A stretch of 64,000 bases of DNA, from the NCBI GenBank assembly GCA_009363875.1, contig CM018692.1, positions 94,206,137 through 94,270,136 on the forward strand, given 5' to 3'. This stretch comes from Mikania micrantha (lineage: Eukaryota; Streptophyta; Magnoliopsida; Asterales; Asteraceae). Both the position numbers and the translations under genes were made by a program. This document shows, piece by piece, positions 1-12,289 of the stretch. Below the pieces are notes generated by a model that worked only from the letters and a program-made list of their open reading frames with translations, was not told the DNA's origin and did not search any database. Numbering within the stretch: position 1 is the stretch's first letter; every line of letters starts with the position of its first letter.

Positions 1-581
1 TTTCATTTGCCTTGAACCCAATTTCTGCTTCAATTTTTTTACCTGTAACATGCAAAGATATGTTATCTTATATTTAAATGTGTTTAGTTCCTTTTTTTAC
101 TTGTCCTAATAATGCTAACTTATACATTACAACGATGCATATGATAAAAAATTATTTTTACATAAAATATTACACTTGTTGTAATTGATAATACAACACT
201 TACATAAGACATTTATACAGAAGACTATATATACGGACTTATACATACATTTACACTAACTAAACTTACCATTTACTTGTATAGAACAAGCCAAAATATA
301 TTATGATGTACTTAAAAGTTTTTTATAAAAACAAAAATCCAATTATTTATTTTTGAACTTGCTAAGTGATTTATTTGCTATTCTTGGGCTCTTGCGTTCT
401 AAATACAAGGGAAATCCAAAAATTTAAAGTAATAATTTTATCATTCAATCTTATGAATATCATAATCAATTATTTACATATGCAAGCCAATAGGTTACCT
501 ACAACCGTCTTCATTGACTCAAAGTTGTTCTTATCAAATATCAACTACCTTTTTTTTCATTGACAATAGTAGAAGGCAGAT
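1..581. other. AT-rich DNA without a recognised gene
   Basis: No coding stretch, RNA gene or repeat family is recognisable here. Short open frames occur but have no domain and are expected by chance in AT-rich DNA. The stretch could be intron or flank of the MORN-repeat relic that follows, but I see no convincing splice sites. Confidence 0.5.
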
Positions 582-909
582 TATTACAAAGGCAAGTGTT
601 CTCGAAGTGCTCTGGAAGTGTTCTGGAAGTGGGGTATTTTAGATATACGTTTACAAAGGCAAGTGTTCTGGAAGTGGGGTTTATTATTACAACTTGAATG
701 GGAGGTATGAAGGAGACTGGGTTGATCAGAAGTATGTTGGGTATGGTGTTGAAACTTGGGCTAAAGGGAGTCGATATCGAGGACAATATAGGCAGGGATT
801 GAGGCATGGCTACGGAGTTTATAGGTTTTACACAGGGGATATGTATGGTGGAGAATGGTTTAAGAGTTAGTGTCATGGATATGGGATTCATATATGTGAA
901 GCTGGTAGC
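582..909 (+). pseudogene. MORN-repeat protein gene fragment (broken)
   Basis: The + strand reads as consecutive MORN repeats, about 23-residue units of the form YxGxWxxGxxxGxG: RYEGDWVDQKYVGYG, RYRGQYRQGLRHGYG, then MYGGEWFKS followed by a stop and CHGYG. The wording resembles plant MORN proteins of the SET7/9-like or MRF1-like group, which act at membranes or in signalling; that comparison is from memory. The frame is broken by TAG at 868-870, where the repeat pattern would put a non-stop residue. The 5' part is internally duplicated: the segment coding KGKCSGSG occurs near 586-640 and again near 652-682. The reading stops after about 905. It is most likely a truncated gene copy. An exon of a larger decayed gene is possible. 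Confidence 0.72.
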
Positions 910-965
910 ATGAACATAATTTCATTGTTATTGGGATAGGTGAAGTGCTAAATGGTATAAACCAT

Positions 966-1121
966 AAGTAATCAACCAAACATAATGTAAATTATTAACA
1001 TGTATAGGTTCCCATACAATAGTTGAATCTTTAACTTTTAAATTGTGAATATTTATTGAGATCCAATAACAGGTATAGGTTCCCATACAATTGTTCAATC
1101 ATTATGTTTGGTTGATTACTT
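966..1121. repeat. Short inverted plus direct repeat pair
   Basis: A 22-bp perfect inverted repeat has arms at 966-987 and 1100-1121. Between the arms a 19-bp motif (GTATAGGTTCCCATACAAT) occurs twice in direct orientation at 1002-1020 and 1073-1091. The arrangement looks like a small rearranged fold-back element. No terminal repeats or target duplication identify a known family. Confidence 0.6.
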
Positions 1122-2280
1122 AAAGATTGACAGTAAAATGTATACATTTTATCTACAGGATTGACTACAAATGGACATACAGCCCCCCAACAAATCAGTT
1201 TTGCAATTACCAGCATAGGGGTCATACATACTTGTATTGACAAGGCCTATCTATCAATTGTAAAATGTAAAGATTGACCTTTTATGAGAACAACATTTAC
1301 CAAATTTACATTGAAAATGTTAAGCATATATAAACTAAACATCAAAATTTACATCAATGCAGTAAAATCCAACTTTCATATAACACCTAGCATATGAAAT
1401 CAGTACAACTAAGCAACAAAAAAAATCCAATATAAGAAAAACACTTACAAATGTTATACATTACAATTTTTACATCAATGCAGTTTGAACAAACAAACTT
1501 TTTTTTAAGAAATAATATGACTATTTACAATGATGCAAATAAATATAACTTGATTGCATTGTTGAAATTAATAATTAGACATATGTTTTAATTTCTTGTA
1601 GTTTCTTTTTCAGGAACATGATATAGTAGAAGCCTAGACGTGATTAAACTAAATACATTCATAGCTTAGTGATTGCTTTAAACTAAATGTTCCTAATTGG
1701 AACAATTTAATGTGATTTACGGAACCCAATTTTCAAAAACCAATTTCAATAAACCGGGTTTTCGAAAACCAGACAAACGAAATTCAAATTAAGCAACCTA
1801 CAACATTTTCCCCAAAAAATTGGATTTAATCACGATTCTCGTAACCTAGTTAGCAATAAAAAGACAAAAAATAAAAATTTATAAAATAAATTGATCGGAA
1901 AACCTGCATGTGGTAGACGCCTTGCTCAAAGTTGATGATTCGATTCGAAGCTCCCTCTTTTTCAAATTCTATATGTACTTGTCGAACCCTTCTTTCGTCG
2001 CCTGCTTTAAACAGAGTTTTTGAAAAAACGAAAATGGTGGATTCAATTTTGATATGGAGATTTTGAATTGCAGATGATTTGATTTGATCTGCACACTCTA
2101 AATTGCACAGTTTAGGTGAAAACGCAAATTACCTTAATCCCCTTTTCCCCTTTTCTTTCAAACCAAATATATTATTTTATTATAATTTAATATGAACCAT
2201 TAGATCAGAATCTTAAATTTTGATCTTTGAATAGAGAGGGGTTATTGGGTTATTGCTTAATCCTAGTAAGGATCGGTTGT
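1122..2280. other. Intergenic, nothing recognised
   Basis: AT-rich sequence with only short open frames. No domain, RNA gene or transposon end is visible. Confidence 0.45.
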
Positions 2281-2640
2281 GAACCCACCTTAATTGAGGA
2301 AACCCGATTAACTCCAACAAGATCAAGCCAAATATTTGGTTTTTCATTTTCATGATCTTTTTTATACATGTACAAAACTATGTTATTTTATGTGTTTTGG
2401 TAAATTCATTATCGTTTGAGATTTAAAGCAAGTGTAAGTTTGCGTTACACAGTAAATATTTATTTAATGTAGCGACCAATTACGCTTACGTAAGAACCCA
2501 AACGGTGATGAATTTGCATAAACACATAAAATAACATATTCTCGTACATGTATAATAAAGATCATGAAAACGAAAAATGAAAAACTTCGCTTGATCTTGT
2601 TGGAGTTAATCGGGTTTCCGCAATTAAGATGGGTTTTTAT
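2281..2640. repeat. Fold-back (MITE-like) element beside a TA/TATG microsatellite
   Basis: The segment is a long imperfect inverted repeat. The outer arms at 2281-2327 and 2589-2636 are near-complementary over about 47 bp. The complementarity continues inward (for example around 2350-2395 against 2525-2575), leaving a central loop near 2420-2500. There is no coding potential. A TA-rich microsatellite begins about 12 bp to the right, as at the similar fold-back elements near 48.2 and 48.7 kb, which suggests preference for TA-repeat targets. The family is not identified. Confidence 0.65.
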
Positions 2641-2652
2641 TTGAGCCCAATC

Positions 2653-2663
2653 CTATATATATA

Positions 2664-2698
<35 letters not shown>

Positions 2699-2699
2699 T
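2653..2699. repeat. (TA)n / (TATATG)n microsatellite
   Basis: A run of TA dinucleotides passes into five TATATG-type units. It abuts the fold-back element and may have been its insertion target. Confidence 0.85.
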
Positions 2700-4344
2700 A
2701 AAATGCATGAAAGTAAATAGAAAAGATTTTGGTTTTTCTAATTTAGGCACATTTGCTAACTGCTATTGACTACTTAACTATGTACGCCTCTCAACCCGTC
2801 TCATGCCTATCACTTACAAACAACATCAAGAACCCTAAATGTAATCTCCATCACCACATCTATGTCTAGTTACATTACCACCGCCAGCTATCATATGCTA
2901 CATGGCCAACAAAAACACTAAATGTAATCTTCACTATCGTCAACCTGCTTCATCTTCTACATTTCATCCACTTGAAGTCAACAATCGGTGGTCATCAACA
3001 ACTGCAGGTTCGTCTCTATACTTGATTTGTGCATTGCTCAAAATTTTTGTTTGGAATCAACCAGTTTTATGCATTAAGAAGATGATAGAGAAGAGGTAAT
3101 GTTTTTGTGGGTTTTCTTTTAATCAAGCGCTAAAGGGTAAATATGGCTCCCTCCTCCTCTCCTCACGCATGTTTATGCCCATACCCACACACCCAAACCG
3201 GAATATCTATTCTGATTTTGATTTGTTTTTTATGTGATGTAACTGCTACGATGTTAGTGAAGTGATTTGGGGATAAATGTTAGGTTGATTTAGATTTTAT
3301 CAACATTACATTTCTATGTTTTGTTGTTCATCTTTGATCAAAGGTTTTCTAGGGTTTTTGATTTAGAGTTAAAATATGTTCTTAATTTGTACACTTTTGT
3401 TTTGAATATCTCTTTATGAGTTTCTGTTTGAGTCTTGAAACTTGCCCTATTTTATGATTTCTTGATTTTAGGATTGTTAATATCAATACTTTTTGTTCCT
3501 TGAAGATTTTCTCATGGGTTATACTAAAGTTAGTGTGAGTGACTTTTAATGTTGAATTTTTTTTTTATTTTGTTTCAATACAGTAATAGTAAGATATGGC
3601 TAGGGTTAACTGGTGTAATTTGTGTAGTTTTTTATTTTGTTTCAATACAGTAATAGTAAGATTGCATGGTGAAAGGAGAGTAACATGCAATCTCAAGAAA
3701 ATTATAGACAAAGTCATCTGACTGCATAATGCATACTTGTAATGTTATTCATTATCCCATTTAGAATATGGTATGGAGATGTTACAATAACGAATGTGAA
3801 AAAAAACCTACTACATACGCAAATTTGGTCATCCAAAAATGAAAATAAAAGAACATTTTATTGCATTGAATAAATGTTACTGAAGCTCACACTTTTTCAC
3901 TCTATTATTTAATATTTTCATTGAGGTTTTTACTACACCTCATAACTTTTATATGCGACCAACTGCCGTATGGTAACATCTGCTTACCATATGTAAGTAT
4001 ATATGTTTTGACCCATTAATACTTATGCTAATGTTTTTAACCCAAATTCACCCACGAATTCTCCACCACAACGCGTGATAGGGATAACACTAGTTATAGA
4101 TATTTACTAAAAGAGAGGCATGGACTTGCCTTTCCGGCTAAGTACTTGACTTCAAAGACAACTTGCTAGTTTCATTCAAGAAAGTGGATTTGTACCAAAT
4201 TGATGCTTTATTGCACAGATTTTTTCTGGTATGACTCATAACCTTACATATTGGAATTATATATCATCAATATTCTTTATTCTTTTTATTTCTTTCTCTC
4301 ATCTTTCCATTTATCCATATCCTTTCTTTTTTATTTCGATATAC
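2700..4344. other. Intergenic, no gene supported
   Basis: A 65-codon open frame at 2902-3099 has no recognisable domain and is not called. The stretch 2750-3100 is less AT-rich than its surroundings and could be a decayed exon, but nothing shows this. A short duplication inside is listed separately. Confidence 0.4.
3564..3662. repeat. 32-bp direct duplication, 67-bp period
   Basis: The same 32 bp (TTTATTTTG...AGTAAGAT) occurs at 3564-3595 and 3631-3662. It is a local duplication with diverged spacer. No function is suggested. Confidence 0.8.
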
Positions 4345-4557
4345 AACTTCTTTGATACCAAAGTCGTGAAGGCCGCTTTAAGCAGAGCATTGGTTGCGTT
4401 TTACCCATCGCCACAACGATTTAAACAAAACGAAGATGGTTGATTGTTAGGGACAAGGTGCAATGTCCTTGGAAGCAGAGTCCAATGGTGTTATCAATGA
4501 TTTTAGTGACTTTGCCCCTAAACTAGAGTCCTCGAAACATATTCTAGTGGTTTATAT
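4345..4557 (+). pseudogene. HCT/HQT-like acyltransferase exon 1 fragment (broken paralogue)
   Basis: The reading matches the middle and end of exon 1 of the HCT-like gene at 51299: NFFDTKVVKAALSRALVAFYP, then after a break EAESNGVINDFSDFAPKLE. The N-terminal part (MVRPA and the HxxxxYFY strand) is absent; upstream is unrelated AT-rich sequence. After EDG there is an immediate stop, a short deletion that shifts frame, and another stop where the intact gene reads DCEGQG. No exon 2 with HxxxDG or DFGWG follows. This is a relic of a second local copy on the same strand, about 47 kb upstream of the intact gene, and suggests an old tandem duplication later filled with retrotransposons. Confidence 0.82.
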
Positions 4558-4745
4558 GCTGGAAAATCACGTATATAATGGCCTCTACTATTTAGTTAAC
4601 TTTGCCATAAACATTATTAGTCCCTACATTTACATAAATATTATTTGATGGAACTAATTGCAAGTATAAATAGGTTTTTGATGTTTCTCTTATATGTTAA
4701 TCAACTTTTACAGACAATAAAAACACCAAGAACGATTTCTCCCAA

Positions 4746-4990
4746 CACTACTTGAAAACATGCAAAATTCCGACAAAACTTTTGGTCGGAAATTTGTCTG
4801 AAATCTAGTTTTCCGACAAAATATTTTTGTCGGAAATAACCTGGTTGGAAAATTTTTACGACAACTTTCCGACAACAATATTTCCGACTAATTTCCGACG
4901 AATTTTCTGACAAGACGAACTATCAGATTAAATATATTTTTTTTATTTTCCGACGTGTTTCCGACCAGATATTTCCAACAAATTTTCGAC
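4746..4990. mobile_element. CACTA-type transposon terminal fragment
   Basis: The segment opens with CACTACTTGAAAACATGC, close to the usual CACTA (En/Spm) terminus. It is followed by many copies of TTTCCGAC or its complement GTCGGAAA, the subterminal repeat pattern typical of CACTA elements. The other end is not seen, so this is one terminus only. No transposase is present. Confidence 0.6.
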
Positions 4991-6108
4991 TAATATCATC
5001 CATGTATCTCTCTAACATCATAAAGAAACAAATTCACAATCATCATGGCATTATTGTCAACTATTCTCACTAGTAAGTGATATGAATTGTATGTTTGATT
5101 GTTCATGATTTAAGAATTATAATTAGCGTTCTTATATTCTGACCCATAATTGATGATATAATCAACATGTGGTATGATCGAGAGCAATGTTGGTTATAGT
5201 AATTCATTCATCATGAAATTCGTTTTGTTTCTTGTAAATTATTAACTTTCTTCGATTTCACATATGGTTTCTTATGAAATCGATATGACGGTAACACATA
5301 TAAAAATGATTGAAAATTTTTATTTTGTGATTTCATAAATAAACAAATTTAGTAATCAATGAATTAAAATCATATGATTGCAGTTGGTTGGTAAGCCTCA
5401 TATCGATCATGCCACATTTGTATGACGCGTTGAATGGATAAGAATTGAAATAAATGAAGTTCACGAATTCTATCAATTGATAATTATTTTCCAACATAAA
5501 GAAATTAATTTGTTTTGGTTCTGCAGTCGAAAGTTCTAAATTCCATTGCATCAATATTCATTTCACGATTATACTATTTGGAGAAGTTGACCGTTTTTCT
5601 CTAAATGCATGTTAACAAAACTGATGCGAATAGAAATTGATCAAATATGTATCAACCGGGCATGAATAATTTCATAAAATTATATTATGTTTAACTTCAT
5701 ATTTTGTTAAAAGGATTTCTATAACTTGTTACATGAGTTTTGTGTTTAATACATAATAAAGTAGAAAGTTGCAAAGTTCTACTGATGAAGTATACTGAAC
5801 TAAATCTCTTGCTTCATTTGTACCATCATACATGAAATAATTATAAATAATCATATTTTAATACGAATGATATTACTTTTGATATAATATAAAATAATAA
5901 ATTTTAATGAAAAGTTAAATGATTGACCCAAAGGAATATCATTTAATTTGAAATTAAAGTTTAATATTATCATTTTATGTAATTATGTGTGTTGTTAAGT
6001 AATGAACCCAAAGGCAAATAATTTTACAATACATGTGATCTAATATGGGCTAAATTGCATAAAATTTTAATTTTGTCCAAAGGAGATATGTTTTTTGTGT
6101 GCCTTAAT

Positions 6109-6161
<53 letters not shown>
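6109..6161. repeat. (AC)n(AT)n compound microsatellite
   Basis: About ten AC dinucleotides pass directly into about fifteen AT dinucleotides, inside the leader of the decayed Copia element. Confidence 0.9.
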
Positions 6162-6162
<1 letters not shown>

Positions 6163-6380
6163 TTATCTATGTTCGTAACACTTGAATGTTGATCATAACT
6201 AAAGCGAAGCCAATGTTTGATTAGAACAATACTTTAGTATATTAATTTAGGTGTTTTGATAAACTATATCTTCAATATATTAATTCTGTTTGCTTTATTT
6301 GATTACTCCATAATCAAATCACTTCAATTATTCATTACATCTCACTTGTTTCAAATCAGCATCCACTTTAAGTCTTAACT

Positions 6381-7225
6381 ATGGAATTGAACCCTTAACT
6401 GGCACTAACTTCGCATCATGGCGCAATGATGTCAAACTAACTCTTGGAATAATGGATTTAGACTATGCTTTGAGGCATGACCCTCCTACTGAACTTACTA
6501 TTGAAAGCAATGCAGATCAAAAACAAGTGTAGGGAGAGGTCAAATAGAATGTCTCTCATGATCATAAAAAATTCCATCTCGGTAGCCATTCGTGGAGCTA
6601 TACTTGACTCAAAAAATGCAAAAAATTATCTAAATTATGTTGAGAAGAAATTTAAGGGCACTTCCAATGCCCATGCAAGTACTTGATTTTAAAGATGCTA
6701 ACTTCAAAGTATGATGGTGTAAGTGGCGTGCGTGAGCACACATGTCCCATAAGCTAAAAGGCATGGACACAAAAATTAGTGAGTTTTTTAGTACACTTTA
6801 TAATGACATCTCTTCCTACACAACATGATCCTTTTAAAATAAATTGTAATACTCAAAAGGACAAATGACAAATGAGTGAACTTATTGTTATGTGTGTTCA
6901 AGGGGAAGAGCATTTAAAGATAGAAAAACCCAATGTTGCTCATCTCACTACTGCAAAAACCAATAAGAGGAAAGGAAACTTCAATAAAAGAGGAAGCTCA
7001 AAGGTCCAGAAAATGAATACAACATCAACTTCTAGCTTAACCACTCCTAAAAGCAATTTTCATTGTAAATTTTGCCATAAGAAGGGGCATAGCCAATGAG
7101 ACTGCCTGAAATTCAAAGAATGGTCAGCAAAGAAAGGTAATAATCTATTTATGATTTATGAGTCCTTTAATATTTGTGTTCCCATAAACACATGGTGGGT
7201 TGATTCTGGTTCTATGATTCATGGC
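6381..7225 (+). pseudogene. Copia gag-protease relic
   Basis: The reading starts MELNPLTGTNFASWRND, parallel to the gag start of the Copia at 53540. It runs with several frame changes and stops through a CX2CX4HX4C zinc knuckle (CKFCHKKGHSQ, then a TGA stop, then DC near 7070-7105). It ends with the protease motif WWVDSGSMIH near 7196-7225. Here the reading jumps straight to GRHTDVGQ of integrase. A large internal deletion has therefore removed the rest of protease and the N-terminal half of integrase, about 1 kb compared with the later copy. Confidence 0.8.
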
Positions 7226-8798
7226 AGACATACCGATGTTGGTCAAGCTCTCAGGCCTTTCTTTGACTTCTGTAAAGAACATGGATAGTAAACCAATGTA
7301 CCATGCCTGGTACTCCTCAGTAGAACGGTTTTGCTGAGAGAAGAAACATGACGCAAATGGACATGGTAAGAAGTATGTTAGCAAATTCAAAGTTTTCTTT
7401 ATTCTTATGGACAGAGGCTTTAAAGACAGCAATTCATACACGAAATATGGTTCCTTCGAAGTCTGTCCCTAAATATCCTTTTGAAATATTGACACGAAGA
7501 AAACCAAGCTTAAAATATATGCAAGTATGGGGTTGTCCAGCCGAAGCTAAACTTTCTATTCCTCAACAAAGAAAACTTGATATGAAGACCGTTAGTGGTT
7601 TCTTCATAAGATATTCTGCTCATTCAAAAGAATATAGATTCTATTGCCCTTCCCATACTACTTGCATAGTAGAAACTCTTCATGCTGAGTTTCTAGAGAA
7701 TACTAATGTCAATGGGAGCAGTGGAAGTCAAGATTTTGACTTACAAGAAGTGCAAGAGGAGGGGGTGGGCTCACTAATCTGACCCCCTATTACACCTCTT
7801 GTACATGACACTACACCATTTCCTTTATCTTCTGAAACTAATTATGCTCCAAATTCATCTAACAATGAAAGGACTTCAAATACACATGAACAAATTCATG
7901 AAATGACTAATGAAACTGTTGAACCCAACAACCAGTTAAGGAGGTCATCAAGGTCTAGAAGGCCAACAAATTTTGATGATTACTTAACCTACCTTAATGA
8001 AGATGATACAAATATAGGAAAGTATAACGATCCAATCTCTTACAATGAAGCCATTAGTAGTGATCAATATTCTAATTAGAATAATGCTATGATTGAAAAG
8101 CTTGGTTTCATGAAAAAGAACAATGTTTGGGATTTGGTTGAATTACCTAAGGGTATAAAAACCATAGGCTGTAAATGGGTCTTTAAAACAAATGAGACTC
8201 AAGTAGAAACTTTGAACGTTATAAAGCTCAATTGGTTTCTAAAAGCTATACACAAAAGGAGGGAATTGATTATCAAGAAAACTTCTGACATGTTTCTCGA
8301 AAGAATTCTTTAAGAATCGTAATGGCCTTTGTAGCTCACATTGATTTAGAGTTACATCAAATGGATGTTAAAACATCTTTCGTTAATGGTGACTTACATG
8401 AGGAAGTGTTTACGAATCAACCTGAAGTATTCAAACCTAAAGGTCAAAAACACTTAGTTTGTAAGTTGAAAAAAATCTATATATGGGTTAAACAAGCATC
8501 ACGTCAGTGGTACTTAAGATTTGATGAAGTTATAAAGAAACATGATTTCAATAAGAACCAAGTGAATCAATGCACATACCTTAAAATAAGTGGGAGCAAT
8601 TTTGCTGTACTTGTCCTTTACGTGGATGATATCCTTTTGGCAACTAATAACTTAGATTTGTTGCATGAGTCAAAGTGATTACTTTTGCGTAATTTTGATA
8701 TGAAGGATCTAGGTGAGGCTTCTTATGTAATAGGCATCAAAATACACCAAAATCGAGCCTAAGGAACACTAGGATTGTCACATAAGGCTTATAGTGAT
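7226..8798 (+). pseudogene. Copia integrase / reverse transcriptase relic
   Basis: The integrase C-terminal half is readable (RSMLANSKFSLFLWTEALKTA near 7360). The linker follows, then RT with CKWVFKTNET, LELHQMDVKTSFVNGDLHEEVF and the catalytic YVDD in VLYVDDILLATNN near 8620. Stops and frameshifts interrupt it at several places (for example near 7780, 8080, 8315 and 8676). The last readable residues, LSHKAYSD, run into the target duplication of LTR A. The next residues of the RT are found at 34630, so the break at 8798 is an insertion and not a deletion. Confidence 0.85.
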
Positions 8799-9147
8799 TG
8801 TGACACCTCGCAAATTCCAGATCAGCAATTACTATATTTAAATAATAATGTGTATTACTATTACTTACGTGGCACTAGAATTATGAATATTTAGTGTGAC
8901 ACGTGGCACAACAGTCCAAACACACAGATAATTCAAAGAGTTATCGTACAATGCACGCACGTGTCTTGGAAAACGAACGTTGGTGAATTAAAAAAACCAC
9001 AGTACACTTTCACTGCACTTAGGTTATAGGGAACCTATATTAGGTAGAACATTGCTTATAGGTCGAGAAACAATGATCGTAATTGAGAAAAACGCAAAAA
9101 CCGGTTCGAAACAGCAAAATTGGGTTTATTGGCCTCTTCAGGGACCC

Positions 9148-9300
9148 GTCGCGGTACGCGATGAACCCCTAGGAACCCCATGGCGGTACGCGAAGGAAAG
9201 CGGGGGAATTTGATTCCCGAAATCCATCGCGGTACGTTGAGAGAATCTGGAGCCCTCTCGGCGATACGCGACGACGCCAACACGCAAAATCTTTATAAAA
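9148..9300 (+). promoter_or_regulatory. LTR A promoter: CGCGGTACGCG repeats and TATA box
   Basis: Four CpG-rich copies of a motif close to GCGGTACGCG lie at 9148-9163, 9182-9193, 9227-9237 and 9258-9272. A TATA-like TTATAAAA follows at 9293-9300. The spacing (repeats 20-150 bp upstream of TATA) fits a Pol II core promoter with upstream sites. The factor is unknown. CpG density here stands out against the surrounding AT-rich DNA and would also make it a cytosine-methylation target. Confidence 0.5.
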
Positions 9301-9917
9301 CCAAGATGTAATCATTCCTAGCCACTCTACTTTGCAATTCTCGAGTTCCAGGCCACTCAAGTTCGTCTTCTTCATCTGGAAACCTCCTGGAAGCCATTAG
9401 AGGTCATCTGGAAGCTCAAGGTTTGGAGATTGAAGCTTGGAGTCCACATAGAAGCTCGAACACCATCACCTTCTTCTTGTTCTTGTCCAAACCAACGAAC
9501 CAGGAGGCCAAGGAGCTGTGTGAGCATCATCTCAGTGATCCTAGAAGCTTTAGAAGGTAGTCTCATGGCCCTTGTAGCTTAAAATCACCATTAATTGCAC
9601 ATACACACTAGAACACACATGCAAGCACTCATCCACCACATGCACGAATTTTCTGTGTTTGAATATGGGTTTGTTGTTATTTCTACTGTTATTGATGATC
9701 TATGATGATATTGTAAGGATTTATGAAATCCATGATGTTGTGCATGTGGAAATTTCATGATTTGGTCATAACTAGATAAAATAGTAACATGCATGGATGA
9801 TCTAGGGTATTGTAGATGATTTTGGATATTCAAATGTGTTTATTGATGATGTTAGAAGGTTATTACATGATTAGATCTTGTTGAAATGGTTAAAAATGTG
9901 GATTTTGATGAACTTTC

Positions 9918-10366
9918 TATTTATAGTAACTTTTAGTTACAAAGTGATGATATGAATGAGATTATGAGCATGCATGTGTGTGGATTAGTTATTAGAATGA
10001 TATTATGATGATATTGATGCTTAGAAAGTGATTTAGACTTGATTATGGTCATATTTGGCCTAGTTACTATTTTTAGTAACTTTTCTAGTCGAAATGTTGA
10101 TGGTTGATGATGTTAAATGGCATACCATGATGTTATGTGATATGAAAATGGCTTAGAAATGTTTAGGAAGAGCATTAAGAGGAAGATTGTCATAGTTACT
10201 ATTTATAGTAACTTTATTTTATGAATAATCGATTCGGGAATGCGTTGTATGTTTTGAGCATGTTAAGTGACTTAATATGACTTAAAACGTGTATTGCATG
10301 CTAAGTTAGATGGTTTCCAATGATGAAAATATGTACTTTTGTTACAAGTTTCCATAAATGGAAACT
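9918..10366. repeat. Series of short palindromes in LTR A
   Basis: A motif GTTACTAT-nn-ATAGTAAC recurs: perfect at 10195-10212, near-perfect at 10063-10080, half-site at about 9921-9945. A related perfect inverted repeat AGTTTCCATaaATGGAAACT lies at 10347-10366. Beyond LTR B the same LTR holds a 26-bp palindrome at 16786-16811 (arms GAAACTTACTAT). All are built on AGTAAC or AGTTTC cores and could form hairpins or be dimeric factor sites. Confidence 0.65.
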
Positions 10367-11449
10367 TTGTTCATGAGACTTGTTCATAATATCTTGTTTT
10401 TGTTAAGTTGAGTCGCCATGATAATGTCAAGAGTCTTAGAAACATGTTAGTAATGATTAGGACAATGTGTTATGTTGTCACACCCCGACCGACGGCGGAA
10501 TACGTCGGGGCGCGAGACGTGACTGTTCATTAGCTCATGGTGCTATTACAATGTTTTATATTTAATGTATCCATTTAATAATAATCAATTCATTCAACCA
10601 ACATTTAAATAGTTATTACAAGAATTCAAAATAAATAAACTATTACATTGAAAGACTATACAATTGTTTCAAGTTTAAACTAGGTCACTAAGCCTATCTT
10701 ATGTCTTCATCATGCTTCCTTATCCTGTTACACATGTAAAATAGAGTTTGTTAACTATTTGCATAGTTGGTGAGTTCACACACAATGTTTAAATAATAGG
10801 TATACAAAAGGATGCAAACTATAGCCTAACTAGATATGTATCATAAGCACATCATAAATACAAGTTTGAATAAATTGAATGAATGAATGAATGAATAACA
10901 ATTGCTTGTGTCCAAACAAGTATCCTTACAACATGTTAATTCAAGTATGGCCATACTATAAAATTAACAGTTATAATTCAACAAGTTTGCTAGGTGTACT
11001 TTTCACCTTTTTCACACAAAGGCAAAAGCCTTTGCGAAGATAGTATCTAACCATCTTAGGCTACTAGGTACTAGATTGCTTGACTGGCAACACACATAGA
11101 ATCACACATAGAATCAACACATTGTATAAGCCTAGCCTCTAACACATAAAGCTAACTAGTCTAAGGATTGCATCATAGATTGAATGAATAATAGATTGAA
11201 TAAAGTTTGAATAAGACATGTGTAACATCCCAAAAACAAAAAGTAAAAGGGAGTGTGAAGAAAACTCACGGTTAAGATGCTTAGCTAGTTTCAAGTCCTT
11301 GAATAATGATTGAGAAGCAAGCTATCTACTCAACCTAAAGTTTGAGTAACAAGTCTTAGCATTCTATAATTCAAGTTCAAGATCCTAACACTATGGCATC
11401 CTAATGGAAGTCTTAATTGAATAAATCTAAGTTTGAATGGTTTTACATT

Positions 11450-11625
11450 TAGGATTATTTATTTATTTATTTTATTTATCAATTAAATAAATAAATATCC
11501 TAATTGACATTGAATAATCATTTATTTGATTTTGAATAATCAAATAAATAAATATCATAATTAATTCAGAATAATCATTTATTTATTTGAATAACCAAAT
11601 AAATAATTATCCTAATTGATTTTTG
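11450..11625. repeat. About 58-bp AT-rich repeat in LTR B, three copies
   Basis: The motif GAATAATCATTTATTT...AATAAATAAATATCCTAATTGA recurs about three times with 55-60 bp spacing. Each unit is itself partly palindromic (ATTTATTT against AAATAAAT). It lies in the transcribed or U3 portion of the LTR. Function unknown. Confidence 0.6.
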
Positions 11626-12289
11626 AATAACACATGATGTTTGAATTAACCTAATTTCCATCCTTTGCATTTGATTTATTGTTTAATGTTTTTAAAAAAT
11701 TTTGTTTTTAAAAGAATATATCTTAAATTAATAATTGTATGTTTAATATAAAAGATTTATGTTTACTTTTAAACAAAAGCCTTTTTATTTATTTTAAAAT
11801 AATTTTATGCCTTTGTTTATAAAATTTTCTTTTTAGAATAATAAAGTTTTACTTGGTTCAATAGTTTAAAAATAAATTCTTAGTTTTATAAAACAACCTT
11901 TAAAGTTATAAAATTTGTTTAAACAAAAATGGTTTAAATATAAAAGGATTTATTTAATAATCATCTTAAAAAAATAAAGGTATACATATATGGATCTTAT
12001 AAATTAAAATAAAAGATTAATTTTAAATAAACTAAATACATATATGTATTTTATAAAAATTATTTAGTATTCTTTTTAAAAGAATGATAAAAGATTAATC
12101 AAAGTTTTATATGTTTAAGTATTTAAGTTTAAAATAATTGTGATTAATTAGTTTTATTAATAAAAATAATTTTAACATTTTCAGAAATAACTTATTTATA
12201 GCATAATAGTAGAAATATGATTTTAGGATTTTTAGGATTTTTTATTAAAAAAAATAGGATGAAAAGAGGCAAAAGGAGCCTAAAACCGA

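Larger units (their letters stand above)
5168..8798 (+). mobile_element. Decayed Ty1/copia retrotransposon, 5' part, split by LTR A
   Basis: A tRNA-iMet-type primer site (TGGTATnnnnCGAGAGC, diverged) lies at 5170-5185 just after an LTR-like end (ATCAACA). The leader carries the CCCAAAGG-type motifs also found in the leader of the intact Copia element in the HCT intron. Coding relics of gag, protease, integrase and reverse transcriptase run from 6381 to 8798 and are about as similar to the later Copia as members of one family. The element is cut at 8798 by LTR A and resumes at 34630. Its 3' end is not found. Confidence 0.8.

Noticed and set aside
2902..3099. 65-codon open frame (MANKNTKC...)
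   Set aside because: No domain, no clear splice or start context, and length expected by chance.
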